Assembly (NCBI GenBank): GCA_900323505.1
Contig: OOIN01000004.1
Coordinates: 434,001-498,000, forward strand
DNA length: 64,000 bases
From: Ustilago trichophora
Lineage: Eukaryota; Basidiomycota; Ustilaginomycetes; Ustilaginales; Ustilaginaceae
Direction of reading: 5' to 3'
The position numbers and the translations under genes were made by a program. Below are positions 42,106 to 52,607 of the stretch, in pieces (positions within the stretch are counted from its first letter, which is position 1; each line of letters opens with the position of its first letter). The notes beneath the pieces were generated by a model that saw only the letters and a list, made by a program, of their open reading frames with translations, was not told the DNA's origin and made no database searches.

Positions 42106-43980
42106 TTAGATTAAGCTCGCGCCGGGAATGCCTCGGAGAAACGGGGTGGTAAAGATGAGGCGATGGCCGTCGAGGTCGCACAGGTGCAGCTCCTGTGCGT
42201 CCCAAGGGGTCTGCTGGACACCGCTGAGGATGCGTGCGCTGTCAGTGGGGCGCTGCGCAGCTTGATTGCGCTCAAGCCTCCATTCGTTGAGTCGGGCAGA
42301 GAGGAGAGTGTGCATTGATTCGAGTGCGCCGCTGCATTCAATCAGCACGGTCGTTCCAGACATGATAGAAGCTGATGAGCGCAGAGGAAAAGTGGTGGAA
42401 GGCAAGTCCAGCGGATCAGGCTCGTTGCACGAAAGGCTGAGAGATTCGGGTGTGGGTGGCAGCGAGAGATCCGGGTCGTCTGCGTGCTCTTCGGACATAG
42501 TCGGCAAAGGTGAGCGTCCGTGGGTGTGCGAATCGGGCCTGGTGGAACCGTTTGAAGAGGTGCGAATCAGGCTCATGCGCGAAACGCTAGCTGCGGACGG
42601 CGGCGGCGGAGCTTGATCCACGGTGCGCAGACAGATTGTTGCAGAAGATGAGGTCATGACAGCTTGGACGCTAGGAATCTGTGAGACACAAGTGAATCCC
42701 AGGACCTTGGCGTAGAAAGCCATTGAGCTTGCGAGATGCTTGACAGGAAGCAAAGAAAAGCTTTGCAATGGCACTGGAGTAGGGAAGCTGCCGAAACCAT
42801 TAATCTCTTCGATGGGCGAGACAGGTGCTGCGATATCAGAAAACATGCTCTTGAGAGAAAGCGGAGGCGAGTTGACGGCGGCGGCATCGGGCGAATGCAT
42901 GGCGATGTGGATGCGCGACCTGCGTTGCGCCTCTTTTCGCTCAGCCGACATGCTGATGGATCGGCGTCTTGCTAGGTCACTGTTTGGGTCGAGACCGTTG
43001 AAAATTCTGGTCCTTTCCATAAATTCGTCGTCGTCGTCCTCGATGGACGGTTGAGGCATGAAGCGACCCGCATTGGCAACAAAATTCTCGGCAGCCGCTC
43101 GGTCACGGAAAATTTGGAGTAGAGGGCCAGGGAACTGCAAGGATATGGAGTCGAGCATGCAAGCAGGTGTCAGTGAGATGAGATCGCATTCGGCGGAAGC
43201 ACTGCCAAGCATTTATGAGAGATCGCTTACATTTCGAATTTGACGCTCGGCGTCCTCCTTTGTGGTGTAGACACCCTTTTTCCATCCACGTCCGACAGCA
43301 TAAAAGGAGTCATCCGATGCTGCTGCGACATCAGCAAGAGCTCTCGCGCTCGAGGGAGAGGGTCGAACCACATCGGAATCGTTGGCGGAATAGCATCTTC
43401 GTACAGCGATACGCATTGGCGGTTTACTCATGAGCGATTGTGATGTAGTGCTGGTTATGGCAAATGGGGACTGTGGTCGAGCCACCTCAACAGTCTTCGT
43501 GGCAGTGGTGGGTGGTGAAGTACCAGATGCTGACCGCGCTCGGACTGTCGACTGTACAGCTTTGATGGGCGCAGCTTCATGTATGATTTCAACAAAGAGC
43601 GGCTCTTCTTCGTCATGCACAACACTGAGCTTCTTTGCTGAGCGAGAACGAGAACGGCTGCTAGTGGGTCTGATCTGTTGCTTTTGGGTTAAGCTCGGCT
43701 CTGCATATCGATCAAACTCTATTGGTCGAGAGAAGACGACTTTGCTGGTGCGCTTGCCGCTATAAGTCGGAGAGCGCTCGTGGTTGATGCTCGAGTAGCC
43801 ATGCCCATAATCGGATGGACCCGAGAAAGAAGTGGGTGCTTCGGCTTCAGGGGTGGTGACTGGGCTAGAAGCAGAGCGACTTGAAGAAGATGAAGACGAG
43901 GCAGTGGTGGCAGCAGCGGTGACTTGACGCTTTGACCTCAGGGTGAGTCTGCCAAACAAGCTCGAGTTGCGTTCTCCCAT
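42106..43980 (-). CDS. RNase H1-type hybrid-binding domain joined to a VOC/glyoxalase-like domain, two exons
   Basis: Exon 1 is 43980-43231, the intron 43230-43135 (GTAAGC...TTGCAG, 96 nt) and exon 2 43134-42106, giving 592 residues. Splicing joins ...RQIRN to FPGPLLQIF. The joined segment, FYAVGRGWKKGVYTT...ERQIRNFPGPLLQIF...AAAENFV (about residues 225-275), is the caulimovirus-viroplasmin/RNase H1 N-terminal fold that binds RNA-DNA or double-stranded RNA; the expected YAV..G...GVY and FPG positions are kept. No RNase H catalytic domain follows. Instead comes a VOC-like first half (about 368-420, SLLPVKHLASSMAFYAKVLGF), a Ser/Pro-rich insertion of roughly 90 residues, and a second half ending ELHLCDLDGHRLIF. 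The N-terminal 220 residues are disordered. Function unknown. Confidence 0.8.
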
Positions 43981-46900
43981 TGCAGTGAATGTGAGGGTAC
44001 TAAACCGGTCTGCTGGTGGTCGAGTCAGGCTAGCGGTCGGAATATCCGCCGAGTGGCCTAGTGTCGTGTGATGGTGTGAAGAGAAGGGCGGTAAAGAATG
44101 CGTAGGGAGGAGCTAGGGCAAAGAGGAGAGTCGGGTGTCGTCCGAGGCAAGAAGGGACGACCCTCGTAGCACGACTAGATGCAGACCAAGTATATATGAG
44201 AGGAGCTGGGTCAGAGCACCGCAACCGAGTCTGAGTCTGAGTAGCGTCTGCGAAGAAGCCAGACAAGAAGCAGACAGCGAACAGCAACCCCACTCACTCA
44301 TCCACTCGCTCACTACTCCGACAAAGCAAGGCGAAGCTAGGCGAAGCAAGACACAAGGCAATATACCAGGGAATCGCCGGCTGGTATGGCACAAGAAGTG
44401 GCGGGACAACCGCTTAGAAAATTTAGACGTTTGTGGGCTGCAAAAGAGCCCAAAAGATCTGCATGCAGGTCAACACTCTGTAGGGTCGGGACAGGAATTG
44501 CATGCACCCACACAAAAGAGTCGTACAGCGACACGTTTTGTCTTGGCATAGAAGCTCGATTAATGAGCAACGACGACAGCAGCAGCACAGCAAGGAGCAG
44601 AACCAAGCACCCTGGCTGAGCTGCTGTGTCTCGGCTGTGTTCAGGCTTTCGAGTGCACAAATTGCCTTCGGAAAAACGAACAAAAATTCATTTTGGAGGT
44701 TTAAAATCGTGGTAGTCCGTCTCCTGCCTGCCTACAGTACACACAGTACAGTATGTATCTTGGCTCTCATGGGGCCTCAAAAGCCAAGACACATGTCAGA
44801 AAGAAAGAAAAAAAAAAAAAAAAAAAAAAAAAAGAAAAAAGGCTTTTTCCACTTTTCCGCCCACACCGCGGGGATGCGAGGCTGTCTCAACAATGGCCAA
44901 GGCTCTAAAACACGCTTGTCATGGAAGACCGAGAGCACTGTGTCACATAGCGTTGAACAGATCATTGAGATTGGACGATGATGTTGCCATGATGGAGAAA
45001 GTCTGGTCTTGTTCGAGACCAGAGCGCTGTTTGGATCGATGATGGCCCTCGTGGGAAACGGCCTTCAGAGGAGGGGTAACATCGGAGAGTGAATGTGGCA
45101 GCTTTGGAGAAAGCCCAGCGGGAAAATGAAGAATCCAAAAAAAGGGCGCAAGACATCCCCACGTTTACCGCCGCACCACACCGCTCCGCCGCCCTGTTTC
45201 TTTCATTACACAAAGCGTGATTTCAATTCCTAATCCCGATCATTGCTTTAACCGGATCTCTCCTTCCAGCCTTTGCGGACATACTCAAGCTCAAAAGGTC
45301 AGCTGAAGAATGCCAAGGTGAAGCTTGGCCGACGACATCCAAGCTATCGCTGTACTCTACTCTATCCATTGAAAGCACAACCGATTCGCCATCACCCAAA
45401 ACCCGATGGCGAAAAAGTAAGAAATCGATTCGATGCTTCCTGAGCACGTTCTCGAGCTCCGTTCGACTTCAAATAAGCCATCGTCCGCTCTCTCACACTT
45501 GACCGTTTCAGTGCACGGCTGCACACGACACAAGCGAAGCCTACGTGATCCGGCCGCCACCTTGTGATACCGTCCTGCAGCAAGTCTCGTAGTCTGAAGG
45601 GAGCACCAAATTGCACAGGAAAACGTGGCTGCTCTGAAGTCGCCTGCACGCTAAGCACTGCACATCGCACCACATTCATTGAGACGGAACAGATTGTTCC
45701 CGTTCGGTACCGCATCAGATCGGACTGCCCAACCTCACTTGGTCCATTTGAGGTGACGTCGTGATGCTTTCGGCTTGTATGCAGTGCTCTTCCTACGTCT
45801 GTTGAACACTGAGACGTCTTGGCCACGAAATCTGCAAGTCTCCGTATTATTCGGACCTGTGAAGGATTCTGACTTCACTGAGGTCAATGCCGAATGTCAA
45901 ATCGCACTTTTCAGCTCCGTTCCGTCCGGTCTCTGCACTTCATTGTGTACAAACAGCGCCCAGACGCATACAAAGGGCCTCGTGTTTCCGTTCAAAGGAT
46001 TGACAGAGGCGAGACTCAAGGCAATCTCGGCCGGAAACAACCTTGCTCGCAAATCCCAAGTCTAACAACGGGCTTCCTATTTTTAACGCGTGTCCGAAGC
46101 TGAATCTCAGAAGCCAAACACGTTTCGCACACTAATGGAAGAGACCAAATTTCATGGGGGTCGGTCATGTCAAAGATTGACACCGAGGGCGTGTGTGCGC
46201 GTCGATAACATCAGAGGTGTCAAGTTGTCAGTGTGTAGAGGTGTGTGTGTGTGAGTACAGTACTCTGTAAGTCTGCGGCCAATTTTGAAATGCATATCAA
46301 TTTGTCGATCCCAACTCACCGAGCCAGCACCTGAATCCGAGCCAGAAATTCAGAGACTGCTCTGTTGTCCCAAATTTCAACAACAGAGCACAACACATCA
46401 AGAGAGCAACAGCAATCTGCAATCTGCACCATCTGAGGCCTTGGCAGGGGCACTTTTCTTTTTTAGTCCAACACTTTGATCCACCTTCCCTTCTCCTTCC
46501 CTTTCATTGAATATCTTTGTTCTGATCCTCCCGTCATCCCTCCTCAACTTCTCTCAAGACCTTTTATTTCATTCCTCGACTCTTTTGCAACACCCGACTC
46601 GACGTCAACGCACAATTCTCTCGCTGTGCAGATCCTTCATTTCATACTCCATCTCGATCTAGCTCGCTCGACTCCAGTTCAGTCTCATCAAGAATCAACA
46701 ACAGTCTTTGCAGTGGTCCCTTGCTCCTTCGCTATATCCCCCCACCTTCTACTGTTGCAACTCAGCAAACGCGCGTACTCCTGCACACTCATTTCCCGGT
46801 TCATCGTTCAAACAACCACCCACTTTGCTTCTATCGCACATAGCTATGCATCCTTGATCGAATCGGCGCTCATCGTCCCTCCAGACTAGAAGATCGATTT

Positions 46901-47197
46901 CTCATCTCATCGGCGGCCGGTTCGTCGTGTAGTGTATCTCCACTCGATCCTCTTCCTCCCCTCTCCTTGTCGTTCGCTCGGTCCTCGCCCAAGCGCATAG
47001 TTGCTGGTCCAACTTTGCATTTCAACGACAAGTCGTCACATCGCATCCGTTTCGTACCTATAATCGTCACGCCCTCTTCGTCTTGCCCTCGATCAACCGA
47101 TCAAAACTCATCTCGGTACTGAACACCACCCATCACCCGAACATCCGCCTCTTCCAGTTAGCCCGCGCATCTGCAAGTAAGCAAGTCATCGCCCAGC
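43981..47197. other. 3.2-kb divergent intergenic region
   Basis: Between the divergent HBD-VOC and KCH genes. It contains TACAGTA at 44733, 44747 and 46256 (the last inside a 13-bp palindrome, 46253-46265), an A26 tract at 44808-44833, a short GT run near 46240-46251 and a long C/T-rich stretch from about 46440 to 47190 that looks like the KCH 5' leader. Short ORFs within it have no recognisable homology. No RNA gene was recognised. Confidence 0.6.
44808..44833 (+). repeat. A26 homopolymer
   Basis: An uninterrupted A run in intergenic DNA, preceded by GAAAGAAAG-type sequence. No associated ORF. Confidence 0.9.
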
Positions 47198-49345
47198 ATG
47201 TGCTGCGGAAACGCCAGCTGGAAGCGTGAAGAGGTCCCAGATCACAAGTTCGACTTTATCGACGTCCGTGACTTTCGCAACAATGGCTGCTTTCAGCAGC
47301 TCAAGTATGTCTTCCTCTTTGTCATGGTCGTCAAGTCATTCGCAGTCTACGTCGCCGACATCTACACTGCCGTCACATTGCTAGCCTTCGGTCATTTCAG
47401 TGGCAGTCTATACGACAAGGTGCAGAACGATCCTCAGAACAACTTTCGTGTTCCGATCTCGTACGGTCGTTGGATCTTCACCGGATGCATCATCTTTTCG
47501 TTCCTGCTGCTCGCCTACGAGGCGCACAAGTCCAGAGCGATCGTCAAGAGCCGCGACATCAGCTACGCCTATACCAATGTGATGGCCAACAACTACTACT
47601 CGCTTCGCAGCTACGACCACTTTTGCTTCTTCGACCACATCAACGACAGCAAGAAGAAGAAGGACGAGCTTGCCTTCTTTATCTTCTTCACTTTCAAGGG
47701 TTGGAAGCGTTTGCTCGTTGCCGATGGCCCGCGTCAGGTCATCAATTTTTTCACCCTCTTTGGACTGGGTTCTTTTGCTAAATGGAGCACCAACCCATAT
47801 GACTACTACGAGGGCAACATTATGACGGGCATCATGATTCTTTCGATGCTCTTCACCGTTGCCGTCTTTGCTGGCTCGCTTATCCTGCTCATTCTGGCGG
47901 CTATCGCCTACATTCCGCTTCTCTGCTACATCAAAGGCAACCTCAAGGAGTACTGCTGCCACAAGGTCGATAAACGTGTCACCGAGCTCGTCCATCTCAA
48001 GAAGAAGCAGCGTCTCGCCAAAGTAAACGAGATCGCTCGCAAGGAAGCTGCGGGTGACTTCTCCCATCTCATGAACAAGAAGGGTGAGATGGTAGGTCAA
48101 GCTATTCCTCAGCCCACTCTGCCGACTGTCGACATTGATTTGCTCAACGATGAAAAGCCTGGCAAGGGAGGTCGCTTACAGCGCAATACCAGTGTCGGAA
48201 GCTCCACTGCTGTGCACGGTAATGGTGGCGGTTACTATGGCAAGGGCGTTCCAGGGTACCAGTCGCCCGGTTTTGGTCCATCTCACTTCTACGGAGTCAA
48301 TGCGCCATCGACGCACAGCCTTGGATACAACGACAAGGTCGAGTACGGCAGCACAGCGAATCTGGTTGCCAACGCCGGCCCGGCTGGTAGCGAATATGGA
48401 GGTATGCCACACGACAACTTTGATGCCATGGCGGATCGCATGGGTCCCATCGGAACCAGTCCGATGCTGTTTGCGCAGCGCGTTGGTGGAGCGCCAGGCA
48501 GGATCTCGCCAGCACCGCCTTCTTCGCATCCTGCAAACCCGTACAACACACATGCACAAGGGCAACGATCGTTGCTCGATGCCGGCAACCGAGGTATGGC
48601 CGGTTCTGGCGAGTCTTATGAGATGAACGCTGGCTATGGCAGGCAGAGTCCCTACCCGCGCGGAGAGATGGATATGCACGGTCAACCGAAAGAGTCGCCA
48701 TACGCCTCGAATGGCCTCGACTACCCACCACCTCAAAACACACATGGCGTGGAGGGACTCGACTATCCACCGCCCCCTCCCCCAGACATGTCATCCTACG
48801 TGCCATACGGTGGTCAGGATGCGCACAATCAGTACGCGCCTGCCTTGGAGGTCTCCGTCGCGGCATCCGGCACTGCTCACGAGGGCAACAACAGCCATCT
48901 CGCTGTTGGCTATGGCACCGACGGCTTTGGTGGAGAATTGCATCCTGACCGATATAGCAACAGCAACGGCGCAAGGTCCGGCGCCAATTCGTCCGCGCAT
49001 AGCCCCAGCACAAGTGTTGGCGGGCTCGATGATGTGTATGATGCCTACCTCAACTCGCACAATCACTCACCAGCCATCACGCCCGAGCAGCGACATAGCT
49101 ACATGATGAGCGATTATCCGTCCAGCGGCGGTGCAGGCGACTACCAGCAGGGTCACCAGTATCACGACGGTCAGAATGGCGGCTTTGATCAATACCACAG
49201 CCAGAATTACGGCGGCGGGCAGCAGCCTCAATCGCACACTGGCTATGCTGAGCAGTGGTCACATCAGAATCAGGTATCGGATCACCATGCCGACCAATAC
49301 GGACAACACGATCCATACCAGCGTGCTCATGGACAGGGTTACTAG
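47198..49345 (+). CDS. KCH-type fungal potassium channel (Kch1/Prm6-like) with long C-terminal tail
   Basis: A 715-residue membrane protein. Residues 1-275 match the fungal KCH family: DHKFDFIDVRDF, a hydrophobic segment at about 36-64 ending in VADIYTAVTLLAF, RWIFTGCIIFSFLLLAYEA (about 91-109), DHFCFFDHI, the conserved ADGPRQVINFFTL (about 175-187) and a long double hydrophobic stretch (about 207-246) followed by a Cys-rich basic segment (KEYCCHKVDKRVTELV). Yeast Kch1 and Prm6 are plasma-membrane proteins for low-affinity K+ influx linked to calcium signalling in the pheromone response. The remaining ~435 residues are a disordered, presumably cytosolic tail rich in Gly, Tyr, Asn, Gln and His. 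A Cys pair at residues 2-3 opens the protein. No intron. The preceding 700 bp are C/T-rich. Confidence 0.9.
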   Translation: MCCGNASWKREEVPDHKFDFIDVRDFRNNGCFQQLKYVFLFVMVVKSFAVYVADIYTAVTLLAFGHFSGSLYDKVQNDPQNNFRVPISYGRWIFTGCIIFSFLLLAYEAHKSRAIVKSRDISYAYTNVMANNYYSLRSYDHFCFFDHINDSKKKKDELAFFIFFTFKGWKRLLVADGPRQVINFFTLFGLGSFAKWSTNPYDYYEGNIMTGIMILSMLFTVAVFAGSLILLILAAIAYIPLLCYIKGNLKEYCCHKVDKRVTELVHLKKKQRLAKVNEIARKEAAGDFSHLMNKKGEMVGQAIPQPTLPTVDIDLLNDEKPGKGGRLQRNTSVGSSTAVHGNGGGYYGKGVPGYQSPGFGPSHFYGVNAPSTHSLGYNDKVEYGSTANLVANAGPAGSEYGGMPHDNFDAMADRMGPIGTSPMLFAQRVGGAPGRISPAPPSSHPANPYNTHAQGQRSLLDAGNRGMAGSGESYEMNAGYGRQSPYPRGEMDMHGQPKESPYASNGLDYPPPQNTHGVEGLDYPPPPPPDMSSYVPYGGQDAHNQYAPALEVSVAASGTAHEGNNSHLAVGYGTDGFGGELHPDRYSNSNGARSGANSSAHSPSTSVGGLDDVYDAYLNSHNHSPAITPEQRHSYMMSDYPSSGGAGDYQQGHQYHDGQNGGFDQYHSQNYGGGQQPQSHTGYAEQWSHQNQVSDHHADQYGQHDPYQRAHGQGY

Positions 49346-50885
49346 CTCTCTAAGCCTGATTCCTCCTTCGCTTCTGTCTAAATTAGAGATTGCGACTCGA
49401 TTCTCTCTTCCGCCCTTAGAAGAACATACCAGCAATTTGTCCCTTTTGCATTCGCATTTCAATTGAACAATGTTTTCAGAACTTCTCTATCTGTCGTCTT
49501 GAATGATTTGCGTGGAGGATGAATGACACAGTGGCTTGAGGAAGTCAAGGAAGTCGAGCCGAGGAAAGCCAAGGATGTGGACAGAAGAAATGTCGGCCGG
49601 TAGAGTGGACCCTGAATCAAGTTGGCTCGGGCGGTATCGCTCGCTCGGTTTTTTTTTTTTGACTACCGGTGCGCGGCCCTTTCACGGCTCACTGCTCTCT
49701 CATTGCTGGTGGCTCCCTTCCTCCTCGACATCCGAGACCGCCATCCGGTTGCTGGAAGGCACGTGCGACACATTGATCCCAACCGACAGCATTCTCAACA
49801 ATCAGTTTGCATCCATACCTTCGTGTGTCATGCTACAAAATCTCTTGAATGAATGTTGTGTCTGAGTGCGCAAGTCGAGCATATGACGACGAAATGGAAG
49901 GAGCCGGCAAACCGCTTTCTCCCAATACCGGAAAGGTGGAGAATGCACGTCTCTGGGGAAAATTGCGGCACACAAACCAAGCGATTTCGTCACAGGCGAA
50001 AGAGCTGTCGATACGTTTGAAATGCAAAATTGCGAATTGGATTGGATTGGAAAAGGCAGAAGAGAAGATGTTGTGTGTTTCTGCATGTGGTGTGTGATTC
50101 AGCCGGGTCTACTGAAGCCAGAAATCCACTTCTTTTTTCATTTTATTTTGGTAAAAGGCCAACCGGCTATCGCAACACTGACCGGCTCCAGTTATGCCTG
50201 CCTTGCCTGTGCATTGCTCTCAACTCTCCCCCCGGACTATTGAATTCAGGCAGAGGAAGAGCGAGGGGTCCCGCATTCAAAAGTGTGTGTGTGTGTGTGC
50301 ATCTGCTCCAGATGACGGACGGACGCGAGCGGATTTGCTGCACCAATGATTCTCTGCTGGGTCTGTACAGTATGTCTGTTCATCGGAATCTTCCTGCCAA
50401 TCTATCCAAGAGTCGTCGACGCACAGTCCTGTCCTCTACATCATCTTTCTCTTGTCTCTCTCTGTCCACCACCATCCGTCACTGACACTTGACCTCGATC
50501 ATCATCGCAACAACAGCGGTGCTTGACTACTCTCTGTTGCTTCGTCACTTCTGACTTTCTAAGCCACGCTCCCGCGGCTAGATCTCGACTTTCCGAACCA
50601 CCTGGGCTGGCATCTTGTCGCTTCTCCGTTCAGCCGACAAACCCTTCCACTTTCGTCGTCGTCTAGCTAGAACGGCTTGTCTATCTTTCTCGACAACCCA
50701 TTTCTCGGAAAAAGACGTCTCATCCCGATCGCTGCTTCGCATTCTTGGCTTCGCTATCACGGCTATAGTACCGGTTCCGACTATCCTTACCTTGCTACGA
50801 GCGCCAGGATCTCTCCACGCTCGAACAGACTCTTCCCTCGCACTCCTCATCGCGACCACCGAGGTCTCGTACATAGACATATACA
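49346..50885. other. Intergenic region before the peroxisomal carrier gene
   Basis: About 1.5 kb between two plus-strand genes. It contains a T12 run near 49650-49661, a short GT run at 50283-50299, one TACAGTA (50366-50372) and C/T-rich DNA from about 50400 to 50880 before the carrier ATG. No credible gene. Confidence 0.6.
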
Positions 50886-51875
50886 ATGGCAGAAGAGCCT
50901 CTTACACCCTTCGGCCAGGCGCTCGCCGGTGCGCTCGGAGGTGTCTTTTCGAACGCAGTCATCTACCCTCTTGACACGGTCAAGACTCGCATCCAAGCAG
51001 GACAGAGTTCCACCGTCGTTGCGGGCAAGGAGATTCGGGATCCCAAGGATCCCTCCAAGACCATCGTCACCGTACCCAAGAATGCCGGTATGATCAAGGG
51101 CATTCTCCACATCATCAGAAGCAAGGAGGGTCCCATGGGTCTGTACAAGGGCTTTGGTGCAAGCATGGTCAACACCTTCTCGACCGGTTTCGCCTATTTC
51201 TACTGGTACTCGGTGGTGCGTACGCTCTACCAGAACCGTCTTGCTAAGCGAAGCGCCTCTGGCGTTGCCATTATGAGCACTGCTGCCGAGCTTGTGCTTG
51301 GTGCTATCGCTGGTGCCATGGCGCAAATCTTCACCATCCCTGTCAGCGTCATTGCCACCCGTCAGCAGCTCGGAACCTCCGAGGCCTCCAAGGACGGCAA
51401 GCCAGTCGACGAGAGCTTCATTGGTGTGGCCAAGGATATCCTCAAGGAGGACGGTGTCACCGGTCTTTGGCGTGGTCTCAAGCCCTCGCTCGTACTCACC
51501 GTCAACCCCGCCATCACCTACGGCGTGTTCGAGCGTGTCAAGACCATCATCCTCGCCACCTCTGTGGATGGCAAGATGACTCCCGGCAAGTCATTCCTCG
51601 TCGGCGCCCTCTCCAAGACGTTGGCTACCGTCGTCACTTTCCCTTACATCTTGAGCAAGATCCGTCTGCAGGCCAAAAACACCCAGTACAAGGGTGCCAT
51701 CGACTGCCTCAAGCAGATCGCCGCCGAGAAGGGTATCAGCGGTTGGTATCAGGGCATGCAGGCTCAAATCACCAAGGCTGTGCTCGCCCAGGCACTCCTC
51801 TTCTACTTTAGGGACTACTTTGAGGTTTGGACTCGCCAGATCTTGAAGGTTGGCAAGAAGTCGGTTGCTGTCTAA
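50886..51875 (+). CDS. Peroxisomal adenine nucleotide carrier (Ant1/PMP47/PMP34 type)
   Basis: A 329-residue member of the mitochondrial carrier superfamily, with three repeats of two helices. Signature P-x-D/E-x-x-K/R-like motifs occur at YPLDTVKTRIQ (about 27-37), IPVSVIATRQQ (about 150-160) and FPYILSKIRLQ (about 253-263); the degenerate second and third motifs are typical of the peroxisomal subfamily. Further support comes from GLYKGFGASMVNTFSTGFAYFYWY, GLWRGLKPSLVLTVNPAITYGVFE and GWYQGMQAQITKAVLAQALLFYFRDYFE. Ant1/PMP34 exchanges ATP for AMP across the peroxisomal membrane to fuel acyl-CoA synthesis for beta-oxidation. The insert with GKEIRDPKDPSKTIV after the first motif is common in fungal forms. 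Single exon. Confidence 0.88.
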   Translation: MAEEPLTPFGQALAGALGGVFSNAVIYPLDTVKTRIQAGQSSTVVAGKEIRDPKDPSKTIVTVPKNAGMIKGILHIIRSKEGPMGLYKGFGASMVNTFSTGFAYFYWYSVVRTLYQNRLAKRSASGVAIMSTAAELVLGAIAGAMAQIFTIPVSVIATRQQLGTSEASKDGKPVDESFIGVAKDILKEDGVTGLWRGLKPSLVLTVNPAITYGVFERVKTIILATSVDGKMTPGKSFLVGALSKTLATVVTFPYILSKIRLQAKNTQYKGAIDCLKQIAAEKGISGWYQGMQAQITKAVLAQALLFYFRDYFEVWTRQILKVGKKSVAV

Positions 51876-52607
51876 GCTCAACTTATGCCTGCACAAGTCG
51901 TAGCCGGAACAGGGCACTGCTCAGCCTCCCCTCCCCGGTATCGCCTCCCTCATTTCTCCCATGTTCAAACTACCACCCCATGTACTTCTCTTTCTCTCTC
52001 TCTAGATCAATAGGACTGCCTCTGCAATGTTCCTCATGTGTATAAAGCCAATGTGTACAGCAATCAGAAGGTTGTGCTGTCCAGCACGATACATTGAGGT
52101 AGCATGTGTGAACGCCGTTGGACCGTGCTACCAAATCAATGCAATTCCTTTTTACCTGTCGGAATGTGGAGTAAATTATGCGATAAAGCGATCTTGAACC
52201 GGTTTTTTGGTGTCAGAAAATAGAAATTCCCCCCTCTCGCTCTTTTTTTTTTTTTTTTTTTGTCGGCCAGGGTTTCCTGCCGTCTAGCTGGCTGAGTTGA
52301 TTTCTCCTTTTTTCTCCGTTTGCCTTACCTGCTTGCCTGCCTGCCAAGCTGACAAACGGTGTCGCTTAGATGTCAGAATCCTTCTCCGCTCCTTGCCCAG
52401 CTTCTATATACTGTACCTTCATCCTTTCCCCTGAACCGGTGGACAACTTGCATTCGCCCTTATACAGCGCTGCGAAGGCTTAGGCTTGGTCAACGATGAC
52501 GAGCTAAGGAGGTCACTAGGACCTAATACGATCAGTACGACTACCAAAAGACCGGTGACCCAGAGATCGACAACAACAGGCGGTCGAAGCCCTAGATCTT
52601 TCGCATC
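51876..52607. other. Intergenic region before the Mdm31/32 gene
   Basis: A 732-bp stretch with a T19 tract (52243-52261), a TATATACTGTA sequence (TACTGTA at 52409-52415) about 195 bp before the Mdm31/32 ATG, and no ORF of interest. Confidence 0.6.
52243..52261 (+). repeat. T19 homopolymer
   Basis: A run of 19 T in intergenic DNA about 350 bp before the Mdm31/32 start. Confidence 0.9.

Noticed and set aside
43320..43345. A GGTTCGACCC tRNA B-box-like sequence on the minus strand
   Set aside because: Lies within the HBD-VOC coding exon; no matching A box or cloverleaf could be drawn.
45392..45826. 144-residue minus-strand ORF in the KCH upstream region
   Set aside because: No recognisable motif, no splice-linked partner exon and composition like the surrounding intergenic DNA.
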